Positions 44,514-53,571 of a stretch of 64,000 nucleotides of DNA are shown here, piece after piece. This DNA is from Parapontixanthobacter sp963736595 (GTDB lineage Bacteria > Pseudomonadota > Alphaproteobacteria > Sphingomonadales > Sphingomonadaceae), in NCBI GenBank assembly GCA_963736595.1, contig CAVTPG010000002.1:186001-250000 (forward strand), in the 5' to 3' direction. Positions within the stretch are counted from its first letter, which is position 1. Each line of letters begins with the position of its first letter. The translations under genes were made by a program, and so were the position numbers. Below the pieces are notes generated by a model, which did no database searches, was not told the origin of the DNA, and saw only the letters and a list, made by a program, of their open reading frames with translations.

Positions 44514-46535
44514 TTATTCCAGTTCGAGGATCACTTCATCGACGGCCAGGCTTGCGCCTTCATCGGCATTGATCGTGGCAATCGTTCCGGCTTTTTCAGC
44601 GCGCAGAATATTTTCCATTTTCATCGCTTCGACCGTTGCCAAAGGTTGTCCGGGTTGAACCTCGTCACCTGTTCCAACATGAAGCTTCACCAGCAAGCCC
44701 GGCATTGGACAAATCAGCATTTTCGAAGTGTCGGGCGGAATCTTTTCGATCATGTGATCGGCAAGATGCGCGATGTGAGTCGGCAAGATCCGCAGATCAT
44801 GTTTTGCGCCGCGCGTCGTCACGGAGTAACCGCCAACTCTCGGCGCAAGCTGCACCGTCAGATCGTCCTCGCCTAGCGCCACATCGACCATCGCATCGCC
44901 GGGCGTGTATTCCATCTCCAGCGCGACCGGCTCGCCATCGACCGTGATCGCGTCCTCGTCCATCCGCACGGCGTAGTCCGTCTTGCCGATCCGCACAGTC
45001 CAGTCACCGATCGGAGCAATGCGCCCGGCCACTTGCTGATCGATCCGCCGCGCCCGATCCGCATTGGCCGTCGCAACCACTCCGCCGACCGCCGCCAGCC
45101 CGCGTTTCAGCGCATCCGAAGCCGCCGCTCCGGTAAATCCATCAGGATATTCCTCGGCGATAAAGCCGGTCGTCAAATCGCCCGAGCGAAAGCGCGGATG
45201 CTGCATAATCGCCGAGAGGAAATCGATATTGTGGCCCAGCCCCTCGATACGGAATGCGTCCAGCGCCTGCACTTGCAAATCGGCAGCCTCGTCGCGCGTC
45301 GCGCCCCAGGTAATTAGCTTGGCGATCATCGGGTCGTAGAACATCGACACTTCGCCGCCATCGCGCACCCCATCATCGACCCGCACACCGCTTAGCCCGC
45401 GCGTGTCGTTACCCTCGCCATCACTCGCCCACGGTTCAACTGGCGGATCGTAATGCACCAGCCGCCCGATGGATGGCAAAAATCCGCGATAGGGGTCTTC
45501 GGCATAGACGCGGTTTTCGATGGCCCAGCCCTCGATCCCGATATCGTCCTGCGTCATCGCCAATTCTTCGCCAGCTGCCACGCGGATCATTTGCTCGACC
45601 AGATCGATGCCGGTGATCGCTTCGGTAACGGGATGCTCGACTTGCAGCCGGGTATTCATTTCGAGGAAATAGAACAATTCGCCGGTTGTATCCGCGCCGC
45701 TGACGATCAGTTCCACCGTTCCCGCCGAATGGTAATCGACCGCACGCGACAGAGCCACCGCTTGCTCGCCCATCGCTTTGCGCATCGCAGGTGTGACGAA
45801 CGGCGATGGCGCTTCCTCGACAACTTTTTGATGCCGTCGCTGAATTGAACATTCGCGCTCGTTCAAATACAGGATATTGCCGTGCTTATCGCCCAGTATC
45901 TGGATCTCGATATGGCGCGGGTCTTCGATGAATTTCTCGATAAAGACGCGTTCATCACCGAAGGAATTCAGCCCTTCGCGCTGCGTCGCTTCGAAACCTT
46001 CGCGCACATCGGTGTCGTTCCACGCCAGCCGCATTCCTTTACCGCCGCCGCCCGCGCTGGCCTTCATCATCACCGGATAGCCGATTTTGTTCGCCCAGAT
46101 TAGCGCTTCGTCAGTGGTATCGATCGCATCAGGCGAGCCGGGCACGGTGTTGACGCCTGCATCCTTGGCCAACCGCTTGGATTCGATCTTGTCGCCCATG
46201 GCCGCGATCGCGCTGGCGGGAGGGCCGATAAAAGCAATGCCTTCCTTGTCCAGCGCCTCGACGAAGCTGGCGCGTTCGGACAGGAAACCATAGCCCGGAT
46301 GCACGGCTTGCGCGCCGGTTTGCTTGGCCGCTGCGATAATCTTGTCCGCAATCAGATAGCTTTCGGCGGCGGGCGACGGGCCGATATGCACCGCTTCATC
46401 GGCCATCTCGACGAACGGCGCGCGCGCATCGGCATCGGAATAAACCGCGACCGTGGCAATCCCCATGCGGCGCGCGGTCTTGATGACCCGGCAAGCGATT
46501 TCACCACGATTGGCAATCAGAATTTTTGTAAACAT
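44514..46535 (-). CDS. pccA: Propionyl-CoA carboxylase biotin-containing alpha subunit
   Basis: The 673-residue subunit has an N-terminal biotin carboxylase (ATP-grasp) with KILIANRGEIACRVI, GYPVMMKASAGGGGKGMR and LQVEHPVTEAITGIDLVEQM. A BT-type linker and a C-terminal biotinyl domain (PLATVEAMKMENIL, Lys carboxylated via biotin) follow. It loads CO2 on biotin for PccB. The gene order with mce and the mutase supports propionyl-CoA as substrate over acetyl- or methylcrotonyl-CoA. It is the last gene of the leftward cluster. Confidence 0.93.
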   Translation of the reverse strand: MFTKILIANRGEIACRVIKTARRMGIATVAVYSDADARAPFVEMADEAVHIGPSPAAESYLIADKIIAAAKQTGAQAVHPGYGFLSERASFVEALDKEGIAFIGPPASAIAAMGDKIESKRLAKDAGVNTVPGSPDAIDTTDEALIWANKIGYPVMMKASAGGGGKGMRLAWNDTDVREGFEATQREGLNSFGDERVFIEKFIEDPRHIEIQILGDKHGNILYLNERECSIQRRHQKVVEEAPSPFVTPAMRKAMGEQAVALSRAVDYHSAGTVELIVSGADTTGELFYFLEMNTRLQVEHPVTEAITGIDLVEQMIRVAAGEELAMTQDDIGIEGWAIENRVYAEDPYRGFLPSIGRLVHYDPPVEPWASDGEGNDTRGLSGVRVDDGVRDGGEVSMFYDPMIAKLITWGATRDEAADLQVQALDAFRIEGLGHNIDFLSAIMQHPRFRSGDLTTGFIAEEYPDGFTGAAASDALKRGLAAVGGVVATANADRARRIDQQVAGRIAPIGDWTVRIGKTDYAVRMDEDAITVDGEPVALEMEYTPGDAMVDVALGEDDLTVQLAPRVGGYSVTTRGAKHDLRILPTHIAHLADHMIEKIPPDTSKMLICPMPGLLVKLHVGTGDEVQPGQPLATVEAMKMENILRAEKAGTIATINADEGASLAVDEVILELE

Positions 46536-46591
46536 TTAGGGTCGGCGCCTTTGTCTTATCGTGCGAGCTACGCTTCGTTCGGCTGAGCTAC

Positions 46592-47017
46592 TCAAGGTCC
46601 GTTTCTTAGTAGCGCAAAATAGCAGATTATCACGCATGCCGCTAACATAACCAATGAACTACCGCGAACCATAAACGAAACGAGCATTTCCTGCATTCGC
46701 GACGCGCTAAACCCCTCGCCCGCCATAGGAAGCGCATCGCTTGCACCAAAAAAAGCAGCAAGCAGGATGCCTGCTGCAAGCACATAGGCCGAGATCAGCA
46801 AGGCGTAAGAAAGCCAAGGCGTCCACACATCAGGTATTGAAAAATATTGCCAAAACAGTGCGAAGACGATCAGTGCCGGTCCGGTCTGGACAGCGGTTAG
46901 ATGCGCTGACAGGCCCATGCGCGAATTGCGAAGCATCGAAATGAAAATTCCAACAAGCAAGCCAAGCGTGAACAGAACGAATCCACCGATTCCCAAGGTC
47001 ACTAGTGGCGCGCTCAT
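46592..47017 (-). CDS. Membrane protein resembling hydroxylaminobenzene mutase HabA / styrene-oxide isomerase
   Basis: About 141 residues with four predicted membrane helices (LVTLGIGGFVLFTLGLL, TGPALIVFALFWQYF, YALLISAYVLAAGILLAAFF, SSLVMLAACVIICYFAL). The segment MGLSAHLTAVQTG followed by LAAFFGASDALPMAG recalls the HabA/StyC family, heme-type membrane isomerases of hydroxylaminobenzene or styrene oxide; this is recognition from memory, not a search. The ATG overlaps the bioB stop as ATGA, so it is coupled to bioB. No aromatic-degradation genes surround it, and the role in the propionate cluster is unknown. Confidence 0.6.
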   Translation of the reverse strand: MSAPLVTLGIGGFVLFTLGLLVGIFISMLRNSRMGLSAHLTAVQTGPALIVFALFWQYFSIPDVWTPWLSYALLISAYVLAAGILLAAFFGASDALPMAGEGFSASRMQEMLVSFMVRGSSLVMLAACVIICYFALLRNGP

Positions 47018-48043
47018 CACTCGGCGGCTTCCAGTTCGGCCTCTGCGCTCCGCTGGGCGTGACGCATAGGTTCCTCGCCTTTCAGCGCAGTCAGGCCAAG
47101 CCGCTGGAACAGCGCCGCATCGCTATCATCGCCCGCGTTGGGCGCGGTCAGCAGCTTGTCGCCGGTGAAGATCGAATTCGCGCCCGCCATAAAGCACAAA
47201 GCCTGCGCGGCATCGCTCATGGATTCGCGGCCCGCACTAAGGCGGACCATCGAAAGCGGCATGGTTATGCGCGCCACCGCAACTGTGCGCACGAATTCGA
47301 TATCATCAATCTTGGCCATTGGCGTGTCGGCCAGCATATCGCCCAGCACCGTGCCTTTTACCGGCACGAGGGCATTGACCGGCACGGACTCTCGGATGCT
47401 GCGGCAAGGTGGCCAGCGTGTGGACGAAGCCGACGCGATCCTCCCGCGTTTCGCCCATCCCTACGATCCCACCACTGCACACATTGATGCCGGAATTGCG
47501 CACATGGTCCAGCGTTTCGATCCGCTCGTCAAAGCCGCGCGTGCTGATCACGCGCTCGTAATATTCAGGGCTGCTGTCGATATTGTGATTGTAATAATCG
47601 AGGCCCGCTTCGGCCAGCATATCGGCTTGTTTGGGCGTCAGCATCCCCAGCGTCATGCAGGTTTCCAGGCCCATTGCGCGCACGCCTTTCACGATCTCGA
47701 CGATGGCGGGCATATCGCGGTCTTTCGGATTGCGCCACGCTGCGCCCATGCAGAACCGCTGGCTGCCATTGTCCTTCGCTTGCGCGGCGGATTGTAGCAC
47801 TTGGCGCACATCCATCAGTTTGGTCGCCTTCACGCCGCTGTCGGCATGGACCGACTGGCTGCAATAGCCGCAATCTTCGGGACAACCGCCCGTTTTGATG
47901 CTGAGCAATGTGCAAAGCTGCACTTGTTCCGGCGGATGATTTTCGCGGTGGACCGTGGCCGCTTGAAACAGCAGCTCGGTAAAGGGAAGGTCGAACAGCG
48001 CCGCGATTTCTTCGCGGGTCCAGTCGGTGCGGATTTGGGTCAT
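47017..48043 (-). pseudogene. bioB: Biotin synthase BioB, frameshifted
   Basis: BioB is a radical-SAM enzyme inserting sulfur into dethiobiotin. The first frame starts at the ATG at 48043 and has KTGGCPEDCGYCSQS (the 4Fe-4S site CxxxCxxC), YYNHNIDSSPEYY and CSGGIVGMGETREDRV. It leaves the conserved reading after LATLPQHP near 47400. A second frame continues VPVNALVPVKGTVLGD through SAGRESM and AGANSIFTGDKLLT to the normal end near 47017. Net removal of one base at about 47390-47400 restores a full protein of about 341 residues. Loss would make the biotin-dependent carboxylases need external biotin, so sequence error is likely. The start overlaps the small membrane gene's stop (ATGA). Confidence 0.9.
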
Positions 48044-48282
48044 AGATCTCTCATTTGTCTAATGTCTTTTTCGATGCGGCGAGCATACCATTTGCAGAAG
48101 AACCACCCGAAAATTCCGATGATCAAGGCAAAGAGGACAATCTCGCCGAGTAAGCGCCAATTCCAGCCCCAAGAAATCAGATTGAGGTCGTCGAGGTATG
48201 GCCACAGAAAGCTGTACACAGCGCTAGCGATTACATTCATCGCAACCAGCATTGCAGTACCTAGTGCAATAGTTTTTTTCAC
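48040..48282 (-). CDS. Small two-helix membrane protein between mutase and bioB
   Basis: An 80-residue frame from a GTG at 48282 (KKTIALGTAMLVAMNVIAS). Two hydrophobic stretches follow, the second LLGEIVLFALIIGIFGWFF, with a basic end (KWYARRIEKDIRQMRDL). Its stop overlaps the bioB ATG (ATGA), and it begins 13 bases after the mutase stop. Such tight packing supports expression as part of the cluster. I know no family for it. Confidence 0.6.
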   Translation of the reverse strand: MKKTIALGTAMLVAMNVIASAVYSFLWPYLDDLNLISWGWNWRLLGEIVLFALIIGIFGWFFCKWYARRIEKDIRQMRDL

Positions 48283-48295
48283 TCCGCCGCCTCGT

Positions 48296-50422
48296 TCAGC
48301 CCTCACCCGCAGGCGGCATATTGTGACCCAGCAAGCGGAGCAAATCCGCCCCGCATTCGACCACATTGCTACCCGGGCCGTAAATGCCCTGCACCCCTGC
48401 GTCGCGCAAAAACTCATAGTCCTGCGGCGGGATGACACCGCCCGCGACAACCTTGATGTCGCTGCGCCCGGCATCGCGTAACAGCTGAATCAATTCGGGG
48501 ATCAACGTCTTGTGACCTGCCGCCAGACTGGACGCGCCGATGGCATCGACATCCTGTTCCAGTGCCATATCGCGCGCTTCTTCCGGCGTCTGGAATAGCG
48601 GACCGGATACGACGTCAAAGCCCATATCGCCGAACGCGCTGGCAATGACATTCGCGCCGCGATCATGCCCGTCCTGACCCATTTTCGCGACCATAATGCG
48701 GGGTTTGTGGCCCAGCCGCCGCTCCACGCTCGCCACGCCATCGACCACTTGCTGCCAGCGTTGGTCGAACTCGTAAGCCGATTTGTAGATGCCTGACACC
48801 GGCGTCGGCACAGTGTCATAGCGCCCGAACACATCCTCCATCGCCGAGGAAATTTCGCCCAATGTCGCATCGTGCCGTGCCGCTTCAACCGCCAGAGCCA
48901 GCACGTTTTCATCACCCTGCGCGCCTTGCGTCAAAGCCTGCAACGCTGCCTGACACGCAGCCTCGTCGCGGCCCGCCCGCACTTGTTCCAGCCGCGCGAT
49001 CTGGCTTTGCCGCACCGCGTGATTATCGATGTCGAGCGTGTCGATATGCGCTTCTTCATCGAGGCGGTATTTGTTGACCCCCACGATCACTGTCTCGGCC
49101 TTGTCGACGCTGGCTTGTTTCGCCGCAGCCGCCGCTTCGATCTGCGCCTTGGGCTTCCCGCTCGCGACATAAGCGGTCATCCCACCCGCCGCATCGACTT
49201 CGCGGATCAACGCTTCGGCTTCCTCGACCAATTTGGCTGTCAGTGCTTCGATATAATAGCTGCCGCCCAAGGGATCGATTACCTTGGTGATGCCGGTTTC
49301 TTCCTGCAACACGAGCTGCGTATTGCGAGCGATCCGCGCGGAAAAATCGGTCGGCAAGGCAATTGCCTCATCCAGCGCATTGGTGTGCAGCGATTGCGTC
49401 CCGCCCAGCGTTGCGGCCATCGCCTCCACCGTCGTGCGGATCACATTGTTGTACGGATCTTGCTCTTGCAGGCTGACGCCCGAAGTCTGGCAATGGGTGC
49501 GCAGCATCTTGGACTTTTCCGTCTTCGCGCCCAGCCCATCCATCACATCGTGCCACAATTTGCGCGCCGCGCGCAGCTTGGCGATTTCCATGAAGAAATT
49601 CATACCGATGCCGAAAAAGAACGACAGGCGCGGAGCGAATTTATCAAGGTCCAGCCCCGTTGCCATCGCGCGCGCCGCATATTCCTTGCCGTCGGCAATG
49701 GTAAAGGCCAGCTCCTGCACCGCCGTCGCCCCGGCCTCGTGCATATGATAGCCGGAGATCGAGATCGAATTGAAGCGCGGCATATGCGCGCTGGTGTAAG
49801 CGATGATGTCGCTGACGATCCGCATCGATGGTTCGGGCGGATAGATATAGGTGTTGCGCACCATGAATTCTTTGAGAATGTCGTTCTGGATCGTGCCGGA
49901 CAGCTTGTCTTGCGCGACGCCCGCCCGCTCTGCCGCAACGATATAAAAGGCCAGCACCGGGATCACCGCGCCATTCATCGTCATAGAGACGCTCATGGTA
50001 TCGAGCGGGATCTCGCTGAACAGGATTTCCATGTCGCGCACGGTGTCGATCGCGACGCCCGCTTTGCCGACATCGCCGCGCACCCGCGCATGGTCGCTGT
50101 CATAACCGCGATGAGTGGCCAGATCGAACGCAACGGACAGGCCTTTTTGCCCCGCTGCCAGATTGCGGCGATAGAAGGCGTTGGATTCCTCGGCAGTTGA
50201 AAAGCCCGCATATTGCCGGATGGTCCACGGGCGACCAGTGTACATCGAGGCATAGGGACCGCGCGTAAATGGCGCAGAACCCGGCAGGCCGGGGTCAAGA
50301 TCAGCCGCATCCTCGGCGGTGTAAAGCGGCTTTACTGCAAACCCCTCCGCCGTGTGCCACGTCAGATCGCGGCCTTTGACTTCCTTGTCGGCCTGCGCCT
50401 GCCAGTCTTCGGTATCAGCCAT
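48296..50422 (-). CDS. Methylmalonyl-CoA mutase (adenosylcobalamin-dependent)
   Basis: The 708-residue single-chain mutase interconverts (R)-methylmalonyl-CoA and succinyl-CoA. Substrate-binding segments RPWTIRQYAGFSTAEESN and SVAFDLATHRGYDSDH lie in the N-terminal barrel, and GGTQSLHTNALDEAIALPT near residue 340. The C-terminal cobalamin domain has KMGQDGHDRGANVIASAF with the DxHxxG motif (about residue 586) and VVAGGVIPPQDY. B12 must be made or imported, but no such gene is in the window. The enoyl-CoA hydratase stop is adjacent to its start. Confidence 0.96.
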   Translation of the reverse strand: MADTEDWQAQADKEVKGRDLTWHTAEGFAVKPLYTAEDAADLDPGLPGSAPFTRGPYASMYTGRPWTIRQYAGFSTAEESNAFYRRNLAAGQKGLSVAFDLATHRGYDSDHARVRGDVGKAGVAIDTVRDMEILFSEIPLDTMSVSMTMNGAVIPVLAFYIVAAERAGVAQDKLSGTIQNDILKEFMVRNTYIYPPEPSMRIVSDIIAYTSAHMPRFNSISISGYHMHEAGATAVQELAFTIADGKEYAARAMATGLDLDKFAPRLSFFFGIGMNFFMEIAKLRAARKLWHDVMDGLGAKTEKSKMLRTHCQTSGVSLQEQDPYNNVIRTTVEAMAATLGGTQSLHTNALDEAIALPTDFSARIARNTQLVLQEETGITKVIDPLGGSYYIEALTAKLVEEAEALIREVDAAGGMTAYVASGKPKAQIEAAAAAKQASVDKAETVIVGVNKYRLDEEAHIDTLDIDNHAVRQSQIARLEQVRAGRDEAACQAALQALTQGAQGDENVLALAVEAARHDATLGEISSAMEDVFGRYDTVPTPVSGIYKSAYEFDQRWQQVVDGVASVERRLGHKPRIMVAKMGQDGHDRGANVIASAFGDMGFDVVSGPLFQTPEEARDMALEQDVDAIGASSLAAGHKTLIPELIQLLRDAGRSDIKVVAGGVIPPQDYEFLRDAGVQGIYGPGSNVVECGADLLRLLGHNMPPAGEG

Positions 50423-51208
50423 TTACTTGCCTTTGAAATCCGCTTTGCGCTTTTGCAGGAAGGCCACCGCGCCCTCCATCGCATCGGCGCTGTCTCCGGC
50501 GCGTTGCTGGCCCAAAGCCTCCTGATGCAGAGCCGCCGGATAATTTTGCTGCAACGCCTGCATGATGTTGGCGCGCATTTCGCCGAGCGCCAGCGTCGGC
50601 CCATTGGCCAACCGCATAGCCAGCGCCTGCGCTTCGTCCAACAACACCTCGTCCGCGACCGCCTTGTAAATGAGGCCCCAATGTTCCGCCTTCTCCGCCG
50701 GGATCTTCTCGCCCAGCAGCATCATCTCTGTCGCCCGCGCTTTGCCGACCAGTCGCGGCAACATCCAGCTTGCTCCGCCATCCGGCACCAGCCCGATATT
50801 GACGAAGGCTTGCAGGAAATAGGCGCTCGCTCCGGCAATGGTGAAGTCAGCAGCGAGAGCGATGGAGCAACCAATCCCGGCGGCTGGACCGTTCACCGCG
50901 CTGACGATCGGTACGGCGCATTGCGCCATCTGCATCATCAGCGGATTGTAGCTCATGCACAGGCTATCATACGCGCCGCGACCGCCGCTGACCGAACGGC
51001 CACCGCGCGCGGCCAGATCGGCGCCGGAGCAAAATGCGCGGCCCGCGCCGGTGATGAGGAAACAGCGCGCCTCACCCGGATCGGCCAGCACATCGCGAAT
51101 TTCCACGGCCATATCGGGCGGGCAGGCATTCAGGCGATCCGGCCGGTTCAGCGTGATGGTCGTGACCAGCCCGTCGGTGTTGACGAGGATGTGTTCGTAA
51201 TCGCTCAT
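50423..51208 (-). CDS. Enoyl-CoA hydratase/isomerase family protein (PaaG-like)
   Basis: About 261 residues from the ATG at 51208 (SDYEHILVNTDG), overlapping the mce stop; the frame to 51349 is rejected. The crotonase fold is shown by AFCSGADLAARGG and VSAVNGPAAGIGCSIALAADF (oxyanion loop). FVNIGLVPDGGASWMLPRLVG is closer to PaaG (epoxidase-product isomerase) than to classical hydratase. Reaction and substrate are uncertain. In this cluster it may feed propionyl-CoA formation or be a general hydratase. Confidence 0.85.
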   Translation of the reverse strand: MSDYEHILVNTDGLVTTITLNRPDRLNACPPDMAVEIRDVLADPGEARCFLITGAGRAFCSGADLAARGGRSVSGGRGAYDSLCMSYNPLMMQMAQCAVPIVSAVNGPAAGIGCSIALAADFTIAGASAYFLQAFVNIGLVPDGGASWMLPRLVGKARATEMMLLGEKIPAEKAEHWGLIYKAVADEVLLDEAQALAMRLANGPTLALGEMRANIMQALQQNYPAALHQEALGQQRAGDSADAMEGAVAFLQKRKADFKGK

Positions 51209-51660
51209 GCGTGCGTGCCTTGCTTCGGAGTTTCCATGATTTCGGTAAGCTGGCCCATCATATCCTTGGGGTGCAGAAAGAAGATCGGCGTGCCATGCGC
51301 CCCGATGCGGGTGGGGCCGAGAATGCGTTTGCCCTGCCCCTCGAACCACTCGCGCGCGGCGTGAATATCTGCAACTTCAAAGCACAGATGATGCTGCCCG
51401 CCCAGCGGGTTTTTGGCAAGAAACGTGTTGATGGCGCTGTCTTCGCCCAGCGGTTCGATCAGCTCGATTTGCGTGCCTTGGTGAGCGGAATTGGCGCTGG
51501 AATCGGTCGGCGTGTCGATAAAGCAGACTTTTACGCCCTGCTCCGGCAAGTCGAATGGCTGACCGATATTCGTCGCACCCATCACATCGCGGTAATAGGA
51601 GATCTGTTCCGCGATGGAGGGCGTTGCAACGCCGATATGATTGAGACGGCCGAGTTTCAT
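51205..51660 (-). CDS. mce: Methylmalonyl-CoA epimerase
   Basis: A 151-residue vicinal-oxygen-chelate fold enzyme converting (S)- to (R)-methylmalonyl-CoA. LNHIGVATPSIAEQISYY (first metal His), IELIEPLGEDSAI, GGQHHLCFEVADIHAARE and FFLHPKDMMGQLTEI (His and Glu ligands) match. The start is the ATG at 51660, overlapping the preceding small membrane gene's stop; the upstream frame is not part of the protein. It lies between pccB and the mutase, giving the middle step of the pathway. Confidence 0.94.
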   Translation of the reverse strand: MKLGRLNHIGVATPSIAEQISYYRDVMGATNIGQPFDLPEQGVKVCFIDTPTDSSANSAHQGTQIELIEPLGEDSAINTFLAKNPLGGQHHLCFEVADIHAAREWFEGQGKRILGPTRIGAHGTPIFFLHPKDMMGQLTEIMETPKQGTHA

Positions 51661-51917
51661 TTCACTTTTCCGATTAAAGTTGCTGCGAGCCAAATCACGC
51701 CAACCCCCGCCATAAGGCAGAACGCATAAGCCTGGAGGTTGAGGAAGCCTTTGAGGAATCCGAAGAGATTGGGCCAATTTTCTTGACCGATACCGTGAAA
51801 CACATAGCGGAACGTGCCCGTTTCCTTCGCAGCGGCCAGCCGATTGAAACAGCCCCATGCTGCGATCGCCGCAAACGCGATCCAGAAAATCAAGAATGTG
51901 ATGCCCTTAGCGTCCAT
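51657..51917 (-). CDS. Small membrane protein between pccB and mce
   Basis: An 86-residue frame with two hydrophobic helices (ITFLIFWIAFAAIAAW and AYAFCLMAGVGVIWLAATL). Between them lies a polar segment with FRYVFHGIGQENWPN. It starts 7 bases after pccB and its stop overlaps the mce ATG, so it is embedded in the operon. I recognise no family; the packing suggests a real, co-expressed protein. Confidence 0.65.
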   Translation of the reverse strand: MDAKGITFLIFWIAFAAIAAWGCFNRLAAAKETGTFRYVFHGIGQENWPNLFGFLKGFLNLQAYAFCLMAGVGVIWLAATLIGKVK

Positions 51918-51924
51918 GTCTCAC

Positions 51925-53457
51925 CTATAGCGGAATATTGTCATGTTTCTTCCACGGGTTTTCCAGCACCTTCCCGCGTAGCTTGCGCAGGCCCAGCGCG
52001 ATGCGGCGCCGGGTCGAATGCGGGTGGATGACCTCGTCGATATAGCCGCGCGATGCCGCCACAAACGGGTTGGCAAAGCGGTCCTCATATTCCTTGGTCT
52101 TCTCGGCTATCTTTCTCGCATCGCCCCGATCCTGTCGGAAGATAATCTCCACCGCCCCTTTCGCGCCCATCACTGCAATTTCTGCCGTGGGCCACGCATA
52201 ATTCAGATCGCCGCGCAAATGTTTCGACGCCATGACGTCATAGGCCCCGCCATAAGCCTTGCGGGTGATGACGGTGATTTTCGGCACGGTCGCCTCGGCA
52301 TAGGCAAATAGCAGCTTCGCGCCGTGTTTGATGATGCCGTTATGCTCTTGCGCGGTGCCGGGCAGGAAGCCGGGGACATCGACGAAGGTCAGGATCGGGA
52401 TGTCGAACGCATCGCAAAAGCGCACGAAGCGCGCGGCCTTCTTCGAGGAATTGATGTCGAGCACCCCGGCCAGCACCATCGGCTGGTTTGCGACCACGCC
52501 CACCGTGCGTCCCTCGACCCGGCCGAACCCGCACAGGATATTGCCGGCATGGGCGGGCTGCACTTCGAAGAAATCACCCTCGTCCAACACTTTGGCGATG
52601 ACTTCGTGCATATCGTAAGGCTGATTGGCATTGTCGGGGATCAGCATATCGAGCGACGGCTCTTCGCGGTCCCACGGGTCGGAGGTCGGGCGCTCCGGCA
52701 CTGGTTCGCGGTTCGACAGCGGCAGAAAATCGACGAAATCGCGGGTGGCCAGCAGCGTTTCGATGTCATTCTCGAAGGCGATGTCCGCCACGCTGGTCTT
52801 GGTGGTATGGGTAATCGCGCCGCCCAGTTCTTCCTGAGTAACTTCCTCGTTGGTAACGGTTTTCACCACTTCCGGCCCGGTGACGAACATATAGGAGCTG
52901 TCCTTCACCATGAAGATGAAGTCGGTCATGGCGGGGGAATAGACCGCCCCGCCAGCGCACGGCCCCATGATGAGACTGATTTGCGGGACGACGCCGCTGG
53001 CCAGCACATTGCGCTGGAAAACTTCCGCATATCCGCCAAGCGAAGCGACGCCTTCCTGAATGCGCGCGCCGCCGCTGTCATTCAGGCCGATGACGGGCGC
53101 GCCGACTTTCATGGCCATGTCCATGACCTTGCAGATTTTCTCCGCATGGCGTTTGGAAAGGCTGCCGCCGAAAACTGTGAAATCCTGCGAGAAAACGAAC
53201 ACCAAGCGGCCATTGATCGTGCCGGAGCCAGTGACGACGCCATCGCCGGGGATTTTCTGATCCTCCATCCCGAAATCGGTGCAGTCATGCTCGACATAGG
53301 TATCGAGTTCTTCAAAACTGCCAAAGTCCAAGAGCACGTCCAGCCGTTCGCGCGCGGTCAGCTTGCCCTTGGCGTGCTGCGCATCGATCCGCTTTTGCCC
53401 GCCACCCAGTTTGGCAGCCTCGCGGCGGCGCTCCATTTCAGCGATATTGGCCGACAT
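51925..53457 (-). CDS. pccB: Propionyl-CoA carboxylase beta subunit (carboxyltransferase)
   Basis: The 510-residue subunit transfers carboxyl from PccA-biotin to propionyl-CoA. VFSQDFTVFGGSLSK, LNDSGGARIQEGVASLGGYAEVF (oxyanion loop), GPCAGGAVYSPAMTDF, TVGVVANQPMVLAGVLD and FVDVPGFLPGTAQEH are hallmark segments. The length matches the family and the frame is intact. It is the first gene of the cluster in transcription order. Confidence 0.95.
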   Translation of the reverse strand: MSANIAEMERRREAAKLGGGQKRIDAQHAKGKLTARERLDVLLDFGSFEELDTYVEHDCTDFGMEDQKIPGDGVVTGSGTINGRLVFVFSQDFTVFGGSLSKRHAEKICKVMDMAMKVGAPVIGLNDSGGARIQEGVASLGGYAEVFQRNVLASGVVPQISLIMGPCAGGAVYSPAMTDFIFMVKDSSYMFVTGPEVVKTVTNEEVTQEELGGAITHTTKTSVADIAFENDIETLLATRDFVDFLPLSNREPVPERPTSDPWDREEPSLDMLIPDNANQPYDMHEVIAKVLDEGDFFEVQPAHAGNILCGFGRVEGRTVGVVANQPMVLAGVLDINSSKKAARFVRFCDAFDIPILTFVDVPGFLPGTAQEHNGIIKHGAKLLFAYAEATVPKITVITRKAYGGAYDVMASKHLRGDLNYAWPTAEIAVMGAKGAVEIIFRQDRGDARKIAEKTKEYEDRFANPFVAASRGYIDEVIHPHSTRRRIALGLRKLRGKVLENPWKKHDNIPL

Positions 53458-53571
53458 CCCGTTCCCTTATGCGTTGGATTATTTCGTGACGCTCGCCTTG
53501 CCGCTCAGGCCCATTCGGGTCAAGTCGGGCGGGCCAAGTCAGGCGGTTCAGTCGAGAGGCAAGTGGGCGCG

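Noticed and set aside
48872..50200. 442-residue plus-strand ORF
   Set aside because: It is antisense to methylmalonyl-CoA mutase, which explains every conserved position; the long open frame is a GC-rich codon effect.
53480..53571. Direct repeats CAAGTCGGGCGG / CAAGTCAGGCGG between pccB and tlyA
   Set aside because: Only two imperfect copies; too little to call a regulatory or mobile element.
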